From Bacteroidota bacterium (GTDB lineage: Bacteria; Bacteroidota; Bacteroidia; Chitinophagales; Saprospiraceae): DNA of 64,000 nucleotides. This document shows, piece by piece, positions 25,351-34,289 of this stretch; positions within the stretch are counted from its first letter, which is position 1; the number at the start of each line of letters is the position of its first letter. Location: NCBI GenBank assembly GCA_030147525.1, contig JASBVF010000053.1, positions 1 to 64,000 on the forward strand, given 5' to 3'. Position numbers and translations under genes: made by a program. The notes under the pieces are model-generated. The model had not been told where the DNA came from. It did not search any database and was given only the letters and a program-made list of their open reading frames with translations.

Positions 25351-25922
25351 CAATCCTTTTTCCAAAACTTCCAATCGTCCCCGATGCGGATGCCGCCGCC
25401 TTCTTTCTGCCGCTTCTTTTTTCTTTGTTTTTTCTGAAACTTTTTGATGTCACGGGCGCTGATGAGCACGTAGCGGACGGAGAGTCCGCTTTGAGTATAA
25501 AACGTCCGTTCGCCGCCTCTGAGGTTGACGGCAGGCTTGAGGTCGTAAGAAATATTCAGGCGACCCAGGGTGATTTCAGCGCCGCCGACAAAGGTGATGC
25601 CCAGCGGATCGTTGAAACCGTTGGGGTATTCCGGGCGGGGAGGTTCGTTGATCCAGCCTTTGTGCAAGCCGCCGCCAAAGTAAAGGTTTACTCCCTTGTG
25701 TATAACCGGATAGTGCCGTTCTACCATAGCGGTGAGCAAAACCTCTTCCCGTTGCAGACTGGATTGCAGGATGCCTTCCACCGTGAAATTTTCGGCGATG
25801 CGCTGCTGCACGGTAAGTCCCCAGTCGGTTCCGAAGCGAAGGCCGGCCGTCGTCATGTAATTTTGACTAAAAAGCGGAAGGGAAAACAGGATTCCCAATG
25901 ATAGATTGCACAGTTTTTTCAT
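25350..25922 (-). CDS. Outer-membrane beta-barrel protein with basic tail
   Basis: 190 residues with a signal peptide (NLSLGILFSLPLFSQ) and amphipathic strands (TAGLRFGTDWGLTVQQRI, GVNLYFGGGLHKGWI, TFVGGAEITLGRLNISYDL) as in small outer-membrane barrels. After the last strand (SGLSVRYVLISA) comes an unusual Lys/Arg-rich tail of about 35 residues (FQKKQRKKKRQKEGGG). No family is recognised. Its stop codon touches the right arm of an inverted repeat. Confidence 0.6.
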   Translation of the reverse strand: MKKLCNLSLGILFSLPLFSQNYMTTAGLRFGTDWGLTVQQRIAENFTVEGILQSSLQREEVLLTAMVERHYPVIHKGVNLYFGGGLHKGWINEPPRPEYPNGFNDPLGITFVGGAEITLGRLNISYDLKPAVNLRGGERTFYTQSGLSVRYVLISARDIKKFQKKQRKKKRQKEGGGIRIGDDWKFWKKD

Positions 25923-26203
25923 GCTGTCTTGATTGAAATTTGAGCGGGTGGTTGACGGAGGAAATTGGCGTTTGCGGTCGCTTCATTTTTTCAGAACCAC
26001 GCAGTTTTACTTGTTTCAATGTGATGCCTTCGGCAAATGTTTAAAAAAACGAGGACTTGGCTGGAATTATTCTTTTAAATCCCGGGGCTGTGGTTAAAAG
26101 CCTGTTAACACGAACTGCACCGCAACAAATCAAGCCTGGCAACCTACAATCCGGAACAATCCCTATTTTGCGGCCGAATCGAAAAACCCAATACACCCCG
26201 CAA

Positions 26204-27031
26204 ATGCTGCAACACCTTTTACGCTTTATCAAATATTATTTCCGGGCTCAAACGAAATACAACGTTCACTCGCCCTTCGTCTTTGATTTTGTTCAAAATG
26301 TTTTGGAGGACGACCGCCTGTTTTATGCCTTTTCGGAAGTGGAAGCCTACCGGAGCTGGCTGAAGGCTAACCCCGCCAAAGTGGAAATCACCGACTTCGG
26401 CGCAGGCTCGCAGGTGACGCCCCAAAAGGTGCGAACGGTGGCCAGCCTGGCTAAATATTCTGCGAACCGGCCCTACGCCTGTCAGCTGTTTTTCAGGCTC
26501 ATTCAACATTACAAGCCGAAAACTTTGCTCGAGCTGGGCACTTCTTTAGGCGTGTCGACGGCCTACCAGGCCAAAGCTGCCATGAATAGCCGGATGATTA
26601 CGATCGAGGGCTGTCCGAACGTGGCGCATCATGCCACAGAAACGTTCCGGTATTTGAAACTGGACAACGTGGCGCTGCTGGAAGGGCGCTTCGATGAAAT
26701 GCTGCCCGTTGCATTCAAAGAACTCGGCAGGCTGGATTATGTCTTCGTGGATGGCAATCACCGTAAAGAACCCACCATCCGCTATTTCGAAAAGTGTCTG
26801 GAACACGCCCACGAGGGCAGCGTTTTCGTGTTCGACGATATCCACTGGTCAGCGGGGATGGAAGCGGCGTGGGAGGAAATCAAAGCACATCCGAAGGTCA
26901 GCGTCTCCCTCGACCTTTACTTTTTCGGCGTTGTATTTTTCCGGAAGGAGCAGCAGGTGCAAGAACATTTTACCCTCATCCGGTATTTATGGAAGCCCTG
27001 GAGGATCGGGTTTCTGGATTTATTCAGGTGA
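26204..27031 (+). CDS. Class I SAM-dependent methyltransferase
   Basis: 275 residues from the ATG at 26204. The SAM-binding motif I is LLELGTSLGVSTAYQAKA, followed by acidic MITIEGCPN and the motif LDYVFVDGNHRKEPTIRYFE, with VFVFDDIHWSAGM after it. This layout is that of O-methyltransferase-3-like (catechol OMT type) enzymes. The N-terminal part YNVHSPFVFDFVQNVLED is shared with a Bacteroidota group. Substrate is unknown. The frame is open back to 26057 but has no better start. Confidence 0.85.
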   Translation: MLQHLLRFIKYYFRAQTKYNVHSPFVFDFVQNVLEDDRLFYAFSEVEAYRSWLKANPAKVEITDFGAGSQVTPQKVRTVASLAKYSANRPYACQLFFRLIQHYKPKTLLELGTSLGVSTAYQAKAAMNSRMITIEGCPNVAHHATETFRYLKLDNVALLEGRFDEMLPVAFKELGRLDYVFVDGNHRKEPTIRYFEKCLEHAHEGSVFVFDDIHWSAGMEAAWEEIKAHPKVSVSLDLYFFGVVFFRKEQQVQEHFTLIRYLWKPWRIGFLDLFR

Positions 27032-27435
27032 AAGAGCAACGCTGTTATTTTATCGTTTTGAAAATCAGTGTGTTAAATGAAAGACGGAGGCAAAAAAAAG
27101 GGCGGTACTCTCACGAACCGCCCCAATAACCATTTTTCCAATAGCTAATCTTTTAGCTTATTTGGCGACCCTATAACATTACGGCCCGGCGTTTTACTGA
27201 GTCAGCTACCGGTGGGTTTTGTATGCTAGGCAACATTTTATGTTTTAGTGCGTCATCGGGAGTTGGTTGGATGCCCGACGCTGCCTCCACCTGTCAATAA
27301 TGTCATTCCTGGTCAGACGGCTTACATTCTTCGAAAGAATACGGCGGCTTCTGCGCCTGAAGTTTCCCAAGAAAAGTAAATTGCGCCCCGATTTTAAAAA
27401 AACGGGAATTTGAAAAAATCGACGGTATCCTGATT
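27032..27435. other. Non-coding interval with hairpins
   Basis: 404 bp. A strong hairpin lies at 27100-27123 (listed). Further on, ATCGGG/CCCGAC near 27257-27280 can pair, and the segment 27170-27240 is GC-richer than its surroundings with several short complementary stretches. No frame looks coding. It may contain the 5' leader of the Kelch lipoprotein operon. Confidence 0.4.
27092..27123. terminator. Terminator-like hairpin after the methyltransferase gene
   Basis: GGGCGGT (27100-27106) pairs with ACCGCCC (27117-27123). Eight A precede it, and ATTTTT follows at 27131-27136, so it could work in both directions. Confidence 0.5.
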
Positions 27436-28911
27436 ATGAAAATATTGAACTCTGTTTTTTGCATAGCGCTCACTGTGGCCATGTCTTTTTTGTCATGTGG
27501 CAAGGAGGAAATCGTGACGGATGTTGCTGTTTTTACCGAGGAAGTGGTGTACGCCAGCGGCGAATCCGTCATCATGACCGGGCGCATGCTGGCGGCAGGC
27601 CAGATAGCCGTGGAGGATCATGGCTTTCAGATCGATACGGATGAAAATTTCTCCGCTCCGCTGGTTGTTTCGCTTGGTGAAAAGGAAATTCCCGGACGGT
27701 TTGTCGGTGAAACTAACATGCTCGACATCCGGGTACGTTACTTCTGCCGGTCTTACATTGTGATTGACGGGGAGCCCCGTTACGGGAACGTGCTGGAGTT
27801 TTTCACCCTTTCACCCAAAGCGGTGGGTTTTACCCCGAAGGAAGGAAACCCCGGCATCAGGTTGACAGCCGAAGGCCGCAACCTCACCAATGACACCCAT
27901 ATCATCTGGAATGGCAAGGTGGTCACACCGGATAAAATCAGCGCTGAAACTTTCGTTGAGTTCACCGTGCCTCCTATTGAGAACCTGGCGGCTGTTTATT
28001 TTAAATTGGTCTCGCAGGGCGATACGCTCACTTTTGATAAGCCTTTCGAATACATCATCGGCACCTGGAATCTCGAGGGCCCGCTCAACGATCCCGACAA
28101 AAACACCCGGCATATTCACTTTGAGGATGGAGACGAATTTGTTTATGGCCTCGGACTTTCAAGAGGGATCATGACGTCGCTGGTGCAGGTGTTGAATAAA
28201 AACACCTTGCAACGTACCACCATCGTCTTTCCCGGTACGCCCACCGAAGGCGCCTTTTTTAATAAAACTTACTTCGGGGGCGGAAGTGCCAACAAGGTTT
28301 TGTCACCCGTCGCCCAGCTAACGCTTAGCAAGGAGTTTTGGAAGTACGAAAACCAGGGCTTCGTCCAGCTTGCCGATATGCCGGTGGGGCTGTACAACGC
28401 CGTATGTCTGGCGGCAGGCAACGAGGTTTTTGTGTACGGTGGAGAATTAGCCAACCGGAACAGGAACCCGTTCATCTATGTCTACAACATCAGTACGGAC
28501 AGCTGGTCGGTTCACTCGGCTACTTCGCAGACTTTCTCGAATCTCTACCCGGCTTTTAATTCCGGAAATTTCAACTATTTCGTCACACCTGACAGAAAAA
28601 CGCACCGCCATGATTTCGTCAATGATGTTTGGCAGACGGTGGCTGATTTTCCGGTTATTCCGAAAGAAGACGGTATTTCCATTGAATTGGATGGCAAGAT
28701 TTACGTGGGTATGCAGGCTACTGACCGGTCGCTCTATGTTTACCTCCCGGACAGCGAAACCTGGCGGACCAAACGCACCCAGCCGGGAGGTTTGGTGAGC
28801 TACAACACGATCGGCGCCTGGACGAACAACGGGTTGCTTTATGTGGTGCGAACGGAGAGTTCCAACTTCATCAACCGTTTTTACTGGAGTTTTGATCCTG
28901 ACGGAATTTGA
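27436..28911 (+). CDS. Kelch-type lipoprotein with IPT-like domain
   Basis: 491 residues. The N-terminus is a lipoprotein signal (AMSFLSCGKEE). A beta domain spans to about 125, then an IPT/TIG-like segment (VGFTPKEGNPGIRLTAEGRN to about 215). The C-terminal ~270 residues contain Kelch-like blades (MPVGLYNAVCLAAGNEVFVYGGE, DGKIYVGMQATDRSLYVY). Probably an outer-membrane surface lipoprotein that binds a ligand or a polysaccharide. It is the first gene of a set with the TonB receptor and DUF4249 lipoprotein, suggesting a common uptake or sensing job. Confidence 0.75.
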   Translation: MKILNSVFCIALTVAMSFLSCGKEEIVTDVAVFTEEVVYASGESVIMTGRMLAAGQIAVEDHGFQIDTDENFSAPLVVSLGEKEIPGRFVGETNMLDIRVRYFCRSYIVIDGEPRYGNVLEFFTLSPKAVGFTPKEGNPGIRLTAEGRNLTNDTHIIWNGKVVTPDKISAETFVEFTVPPIENLAAVYFKLVSQGDTLTFDKPFEYIIGTWNLEGPLNDPDKNTRHIHFEDGDEFVYGLGLSRGIMTSLVQVLNKNTLQRTTIVFPGTPTEGAFFNKTYFGGGSANKVLSPVAQLTLSKEFWKYENQGFVQLADMPVGLYNAVCLAAGNEVFVYGGELANRNRNPFIYVYNISTDSWSVHSATSQTFSNLYPAFNSGNFNYFVTPDRKTHRHDFVNDVWQTVADFPVIPKEDGISIELDGKIYVGMQATDRSLYVYLPDSETWRTKRTQPGGLVSYNTIGAWTNNGLLYVVRTESSNFINRFYWSFDPDGI

Positions 28912-28941
28912 TTGGGTTGTTGTAAAATGTCAATTGTAGTT

Positions 28942-31338
28942 ATGGGAAATAATTTTTTGAAATTAACACTGCTGCCGTTTTTTTTACTGGCTGCTTCGCT
29001 GGTGTTTGGCCAACGTACGATTGGCAACGATGACGGTTCGAAAGGCCCCCACACCGTGACTGTCGTCGTGGAGGATGCCCAGGATCGGAGCCCCCTGATC
29101 GGGGCCAATGTTTTACTAAAAAACAATGCCGGCGGCACCGTGACCAACGAGTCAGGCGAAGCGAAGCTGTCGCTGGCAAGTGGCGTTTACACCCTCGAAG
29201 TTAGCTACCTCGGTTACGAAACCATTTTGGAAGAGATCAGGGTGCAGGGCAAGGGCTTGATGCGGGTCAGGCTTTCGGCAAATGCGCAGACGATGAACGA
29301 AGTGGTGATCAATGCTTCTGCGGGACAGAACGTGAAAAGTACGGATCTCGGCAAGCAGGTGATGTCCATCGAAACCATCGAGAGCCTGCCGCCATTCGTG
29401 GGAGAAGCTGATATTTTGAAATCCATTACGCTGCTGCCAGGTGTGAGTACCGTCGGCGAAGCGTCGGCGGGCTTCAACGTGCGGGGCAGCAGCAGCGACC
29501 AAAACCTGATCCTGCTCGGTGGGGCGCCGCTGTACAATCCATCACATTTGTTTGGTTTTTTCTCAGCTTTCAACACGGAACTGATTCAGGACGTGAGTAT
29601 TTACAAGGGCGGGATTCCGGCGAACTATGGCGGCCGGGCGGCTTCCATCATTGACCTTCGTTATAAAAGAGGCAACCGGGAGAAGTGGGAAGGAAACGCT
29701 CAACTGGGTTTAGTCTCTGCAAAAATGTCGGCAGGCGGGCCGGTTCTTACGGACAAACTGACGGTGATGGTGGCAGGCCGGGCCTCTTACAGCAACTGGA
29801 TTTTGAAACAAATCAAAGATGCCAACATCCGGAAAAGCCGGGCGAGTTTTTATGACATGAACGCCATCGTGGATTACGACATCACGGAGGATTTCAACGT
29901 GCGTTATACATTTTACCGAAGCTCTGATGAGTTCCGGCTGGCGAGTGATACGTCTTTTAGCTGGAGCAACCAGAATCACACGCTGTCTTTTAATAAATCT
30001 TTCAAGGGTAAATTTCTCGTCGACCTTCGGGCGGTCCATGCGACTTACAGTTCTGCGATTGTTGACCGCTCGCCCTTCGCCAGTTTTACCCTCGATTCCA
30101 GGATTGTGGACCAGGGCCTGAACCTGGGTTTGAAATATTTCGTGACACCGGAGCAGGATATTTCCTTCGGGGCGCAAACCAAGCTGGTGGAAATTCAGCC
30201 GGGCGAATTGGTAGGTACTAATCCGAGATTCCCGGTCAATCCTTTCATCGTGGCCAGTGAAAAGGCCAGCGAGTCGGGCATTTACTTTCAGCACAACTTT
30301 GAGCTGGGCAGGTACCTGGGCGTTTCGTATGGCCTTCGTTACAACCAGTTCAGGTTCCTCGGGCCAAACGACGTTCCGGTGTACGACCCGCTGCTGCCGA
30401 GGAACGAGGAGAACATCACGGAGTTTAACAATTTTGAAGATGGCGAAGTCATACAGCAGTATGACGGTTGGGAGCCACGGGCCTCGCTTCGGGTGTCTTT
30501 CGATGAAAACACCTCGCTGAAGATAGGCTACAATCGCATGTTTCAATACATTCACCTGATCTCCAACACTTCCGCCATTGCTCCGACGGATGTTTGGAAA
30601 CTTTCCGATCCGTACGTCCGGCCGCAAGAGGTGGTGCAGTATTCAGGTGGTATTTTCAGGAATTTCAACGACAATATGATCGAGGCCAGCGTGGAAGTTT
30701 TTTACAAAGACATTAAAAACATCCTGGACTATAAAGACGGCGCAACGCTGCTGCTGAACAACAACCTCGAATCTGATTTGCTCAACGGGAAAGGCCGGGC
30801 CTACGGACTGGAGCTTTTTCTCGAAAAGAAAAAAGGAATCCTGACGGGCTGGATTAGCTACACGTATTCCCGGAGTGAGCGCCGGGTCATCGGTTCGTTT
30901 CCGGAGGAGACGATCAACAAAGGTGAGTGGTACGCCGCCAATTTCGACAAACCGCACAACCTCTCGTTCGTGGGAAATTACGATCTGGGCAAGCGCACCA
31001 AAGTCTCGGCTATTTTTACTTACAGCACGGGCCGGCCGGTGTCATACCCTTTGGCCAAGTTTAATTATTTCAACAGCCTCAACGTTGCCTATTACGATAA
31101 ACGGAACGGATTCCGGGCGCCGGATTACCATCGCCTGGACATCAGTTTGACCTGGGGTTGGGACCATCCGAAGAAGTGGCTGGCAGGCGATTTTGTGCTG
31201 TCGGTTTACAATTTATATGGCAGGAGAAATGCCTTCTCGGTCTTTTTCGACGACATACCCGGAGCGCCGCCGCAGGCTTTCCGCCTGTCGGTGCTGGGCA
31301 TACCGTTCCCGTCGTTGAGCTATAAATTTGATTTTTGA
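28942..31338 (+). CDS. TonB-dependent outer-membrane receptor
   Basis: About 798 residues. The signal peptide is LTLLPFFLLAASLVFGQ; a CarboxypepD_reg-like domain follows (DRSPLIGANVLLKNNAGGTV, GVYTLEVSYLGYE). The plug is at about 120-230 (EADILKSITLLPGVSTVGEA, GFNVRGSSSDQNLILLGGAP), then a 22-strand barrel ending in an aromatic (SLSYKFDF). Imports a TonB-dependent ligand. I use the Met of MGNNFLKL; Met at 28927 and TTG at 28912 are in frame too. It lacks a SusD partner; instead a DUF4249 gene follows, a pairing common in Bacteroidota. Confidence 0.9.
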   Translation: MGNNFLKLTLLPFFLLAASLVFGQRTIGNDDGSKGPHTVTVVVEDAQDRSPLIGANVLLKNNAGGTVTNESGEAKLSLASGVYTLEVSYLGYETILEEIRVQGKGLMRVRLSANAQTMNEVVINASAGQNVKSTDLGKQVMSIETIESLPPFVGEADILKSITLLPGVSTVGEASAGFNVRGSSSDQNLILLGGAPLYNPSHLFGFFSAFNTELIQDVSIYKGGIPANYGGRAASIIDLRYKRGNREKWEGNAQLGLVSAKMSAGGPVLTDKLTVMVAGRASYSNWILKQIKDANIRKSRASFYDMNAIVDYDITEDFNVRYTFYRSSDEFRLASDTSFSWSNQNHTLSFNKSFKGKFLVDLRAVHATYSSAIVDRSPFASFTLDSRIVDQGLNLGLKYFVTPEQDISFGAQTKLVEIQPGELVGTNPRFPVNPFIVASEKASESGIYFQHNFELGRYLGVSYGLRYNQFRFLGPNDVPVYDPLLPRNEENITEFNNFEDGEVIQQYDGWEPRASLRVSFDENTSLKIGYNRMFQYIHLISNTSAIAPTDVWKLSDPYVRPQEVVQYSGGIFRNFNDNMIEASVEVFYKDIKNILDYKDGATLLLNNNLESDLLNGKGRAYGLELFLEKKKGILTGWISYTYSRSERRVIGSFPEETINKGEWYAANFDKPHNLSFVGNYDLGKRTKVSAIFTYSTGRPVSYPLAKFNYFNSLNVAYYDKRNGFRAPDYHRLDISLTWGWDHPKKWLAGDFVLSVYNLYGRRNAFSVFFDDIPGAPPQAFRLSVLGIPFPSLSYKFDF

Positions 31339-31348
31339 AAGAAGGAAT

Positions 31349-31460
31349 TGATGGATTGTTAGATGGCTTGATTGTTTGCGGCCTGTTGCCTAATGAAAGG
31401 TTGCCAATCAACCATCCAAACATCCAGCCATCAAACCATCAAACCATCAAATCATCCAAC
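31349..31460. repeat. Word repeat CCATCAAA with partial inverted partner
   Basis: The right part (31406-31460) repeats variants of CCATCAAA/CCATCCAA about seven times with period 8-10. The left part (31349-31375) carries the complementary TTGATGG words in imperfect order. GTTGCC is repeated between them. The tract ends four bases before the DUF4249 start codon. Confidence 0.65.
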
Positions 31461-31463
31461 AAA

Positions 31464-32519
31464 ATGAAACTTGTTTTTAAAATACTGTTTACTGTTTTTA
31501 TTGCCTTGTCGGTGGCTTCCTGCATTGATGAACTGGGCGTCGATACCCAGGAGGGCAGGAGAATTCTGGTAGTGGAAGGAGCCATTACGACCCTGCCGGG
31601 ACCTCATCGTATTTTATTGTCAAAAAGTGACAAGTACGGCGACGTTTTTGACGGTTTTATCAGAAAAGAAACCAAGGCCACGGTTTGGATACGTAACGAT
31701 GAAGGCGACCAGGTTTTTCTGACTGAAGGCGAACAAGGTACTTACTACACTCCGGCATCGTTCAGTGCGGCGGCGGGTAAAAAATACACCCTTCACATTA
31801 TCCTGGCCAATGGTGAGCGCTACATTTCCCTGCCCGAAGAGGTGGTTCCTTCCCCTGCCATCGATTCGTTGTCCTTTTTGTTTAAAGAACTCCCCACACT
31901 GGATCAGTTTAACCCGAATACCGGCATAGAAGTGTATGTGCGATGGAATGACCCGAAGGATACCGATAATTTTTACCTGTGGGAAGCCGAGGGGGTTTAT
32001 GTGGTGAATACCAAACCGCACTTGTTTGAGGGAAGGGACGCCAATTACGTTCCGGTTCCGATGCCGAAAGATTGCTGCGACCGGTGTTACGTGTACGATT
32101 TCAGCCTGAATACCGTGCTGCGGGTTTTCAAAGACAATCTCACGGATGGGAATAACAATGCCCAGTTAGCAGCATTTATCCCTGACGACGGAAAGCGTTT
32201 TATGGAAAAATACCTGGTCGTGGTAAGACAATATTCCCTCAATAAAACAGCTTACCAGTTTTACGATCTGTTAAAAAACCAGCTTAGTATCCAGGGGAAT
32301 ATTTTCGACCCGCCGCCCGCTACCATCCGGGGCAATATGATCAACCTGGACAATCCGGACGCAGAGGTCATCGGCTACTTCAGAGCCAGCGATGTGCAGA
32401 TAGACACGCTTTACATCACAAGGGCAGAGGTCGAAGCACCAAAACCTATCCTTCAAATCAATGACGATTGCAGGGTTTTGGAAAACAGTACAACCACCAA
32501 GCCGCCTTTTTGGAAGTGA
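31464..32519 (+). CDS. DUF4249 lipoprotein, partner of the TonB receptor
   Basis: 351 residues from ATG 31464. The lipoprotein signal ends in SVASCIDELG. The family pattern follows: RRILVVEGAITTLPGPHRILL, then KATVWIRNDEGDQVFLTEGEQGTYYTP and GKKYTLHIILANGERY. Later come WNDPKDTDNFYLWEAEG and the C-terminal GNMINLDNPDAEVIGYFRAS. DUF4249 proteins sit beside TonB-dependent receptors and are thought to be surface lipoproteins assisting them; the cargo is unknown. The frame is open back to 31335, but that part is the repeat tract. Confidence 0.85.
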   Translation: MKLVFKILFTVFIALSVASCIDELGVDTQEGRRILVVEGAITTLPGPHRILLSKSDKYGDVFDGFIRKETKATVWIRNDEGDQVFLTEGEQGTYYTPASFSAAAGKKYTLHIILANGERYISLPEEVVPSPAIDSLSFLFKELPTLDQFNPNTGIEVYVRWNDPKDTDNFYLWEAEGVYVVNTKPHLFEGRDANYVPVPMPKDCCDRCYVYDFSLNTVLRVFKDNLTDGNNNAQLAAFIPDDGKRFMEKYLVVVRQYSLNKTAYQFYDLLKNQLSIQGNIFDPPPATIRGNMINLDNPDAEVIGYFRASDVQIDTLYITRAEVEAPKPILQINDDCRVLENSTTTKPPFWK

Positions 32520-32583
32520 GGCAGTCGGCCTGTTCGGCCGGCAGGTGATCATTTAGGCGTAGATTTGCGTTAGTACTTCGAAA

Positions 32584-32620
32584 GCCGATACCGGGAAACC
32601 TGGCCGGCTCTCTTTTTTTT
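32584..32620 (+). terminator. Intrinsic terminator after DUF4249
   Basis: CCGGG (32591-32595) pairs with CCTGG (32599-32603) around AAA, extended by GCCG (32584-32587) with CGGC (32605-32608). T8 follows at 32613-32620. It ends the Kelch/TonB receptor/DUF4249 set. Confidence 0.7.
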
Positions 32621-32674
32621 ATGATTCAATAAAGTATCTTCACTTGTTCAGATACATGCACAAATCAGACTGTT

Positions 32675-33436
32675 ATGAAGCAATTCATTGCTTTACTTTT
32701 CCTGTTATTTCCACTTTTTTCCATTGCTCAAATCGTCAACATCGAGGAGCGGCGCATCACCGGCACCAACGATACGACTAACTGGTACGGCTTTTTGCGG
32801 TTTGGCGCCAACCTCGTGAAGGTCAAGGATCAGATCCTTCAGATTAATACCACCGGTCAGGTGCAGTACAAAAAAGACAGGGGGCTGCTTCTGTTGCTGC
32901 TGGATGCCAAATTCCTGCGGGCCGGTGATCAGGATTTCAACAATGCCGGGTTCTCGCACCTGCGCTACAATTATAAATGGACGGAAAAACTGGTGGTGGA
33001 GGCATTTGCGCAGGCGCAGTACAACCGGCTTTTGCAAATAGAATTCCGGGGCCTAACCGGAACGGGATTGCGTTACCGCATTTTTAAAGATGAAAGTAGT
33101 AAAAACAGGGTCTATGCTGGTTCGGCCTACCTGTTCGAACATAACCGGTTCATTGAAGTGATCGGTGAAAAAAACTGGCACCGGTGGAGTAACTACCTGT
33201 CGTTTACCCTTCAGCCATTAAAAAATCTGAAAGTTATTAACACCACCTACTACCAGCCTCAGTTGGGTGATTTTAAAAATTATCGCTTTTCCACTGAAAC
33301 GAGGTTGGATATGCCACTGAGCAAAAGAATCAGCTTTGCCGTTGACTTTACCTACAGCATCGATCAATCGCTGCCGGAAGATGCACCGGTGAGCACTTAT
33401 GCCTGGCTGAACAGCCTGACTTTGCGGCTGAATTGA
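32675..33436 (+). CDS. Outer-membrane beta-barrel protein, DUF481-like
   Basis: 253 residues with a signal peptide (FIALLFLLFPLFSIAQ) and regularly spaced amphipathic strands. The central block FSHLRYNYKWTEKLVVEAFAQ, then LLQIEFRGLTGTGLRYRIF and VYAGSAYLFEHNRF, follows the DUF481 (YdiY-like) pattern of salt-inducible outer-membrane proteins. The protein ends in LTLRLN. Function is unknown. It is convergent with the metallophosphoesterase-like gene. Confidence 0.7.
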   Translation: MKQFIALLFLLFPLFSIAQIVNIEERRITGTNDTTNWYGFLRFGANLVKVKDQILQINTTGQVQYKKDRGLLLLLLDAKFLRAGDQDFNNAGFSHLRYNYKWTEKLVVEAFAQAQYNRLLQIEFRGLTGTGLRYRIFKDESSKNRVYAGSAYLFEHNRFIEVIGEKNWHRWSNYLSFTLQPLKNLKVINTTYYQPQLGDFKNYRFSTETRLDMPLSKRISFAVDFTYSIDQSLPEDAPVSTYAWLNSLTLRLN

Positions 33437-33458
33437 CCCGCCGGCGTGAAAAGTTTGG

Positions 33459-34289
33459 TTAAAAACTCAACGCCACTCCCTGCGCCGCCGTCTCCTCTTC
33501 CGGCAAAATATCGTTGTTGTCCCACAGCCCCGACGTCAGCGTTTTGGCGTAGGCGATGGGCAATTCCTCTTCCAGCATACGGGCGAAAGTTTCCTCATTG
33601 TCAAACTCAAAACTTTCATGCGTGAAATGAAACGGTTTTTCGGACGGGTTCAGCAGCATGTACCAAACCCTCGGTGTCCCGTCGTTGGCCGGCATCCCGA
33701 TCACGCCGGGATTCAGCCAGTATTTTTCACCGGAAACATGGTTGAACGGCAAGCCGCAATGCCCGGCAATGATCACATCGGCGCCGGTTTCATCAAAATT
33801 ACGCTGCTTCACCTCCCACGGCGTCGAGCGGAAAACGAACTCTGAGGTACGGAAAAACGAGCCATGCACAACGAGGCATTTTTTACCGTAAAAATCAAAT
33901 TCCAGAAACTCCGGCAGGGTTTTCAACCACTCCACCGAGCCAGCGCTGACCCGTTTTTGGGCGTAGGGATACCAGGCTTTGGCGAAAAGATCGCAGCGTG
34001 AATCCGCCTCAAAATCACAGCCGCAGTCTTCCAGCCCGTCCCGGATTTGAATTTCCACGTTCCCTGCGATGGCATGGATGCCCCATTTTCTGATCAGTTG
34101 CAGGCACTGCTCCGGGTCGGCGCAGTAGCCGGGAATATCGCCGGTGCAGATGATGTTGTTCGGTGAAATGCCCTGACGATCAGCGATTTGCTTCAAAGCT
34201 GTCAGTGCCTCCAGGTTGCTGTACACGCCGCCAAAGAGGAGGACGGGGCCTTCGAGTTGGCCGATATGTTTGATTTTATCGTTCATCAT
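33459..34289 (-). CDS. Metallophosphoesterase-fold protein with degenerate metal site
   Basis: 276 residues of the calcineurin-like phosphoesterase fold (YfcE/diadenosine-tetraphosphatase-like group). The fold is recognisable from SNLEALTAL, IICTGDIPGYCADPEQCL, CLVVHGSFF and WLNPGVIGMPANDGTPR. Several metal ligands are changed: the usual D-x-H before SNLEAL reads GGVYSN, GNH/GND reads GNVE, and the late GHTH reads GHCG. The first GD and the VHG are retained. Catalysis is doubtful, and a binding role is possible. It overlaps the upstream symporter gene by 14 bp, so the two are translationally coupled. Confidence 0.8.
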   Translation of the reverse strand: MMNDKIKHIGQLEGPVLLFGGVYSNLEALTALKQIADRQGISPNNIICTGDIPGYCADPEQCLQLIRKWGIHAIAGNVEIQIRDGLEDCGCDFEADSRCDLFAKAWYPYAQKRVSAGSVEWLKTLPEFLEFDFYGKKCLVVHGSFFRTSEFVFRSTPWEVKQRNFDETGADVIIAGHCGLPFNHVSGEKYWLNPGVIGMPANDGTPRVWYMLLNPSEKPFHFTHESFEFDNEETFARMLEEELPIAYAKTLTSGLWDNNDILPEEETAAQGVALSF

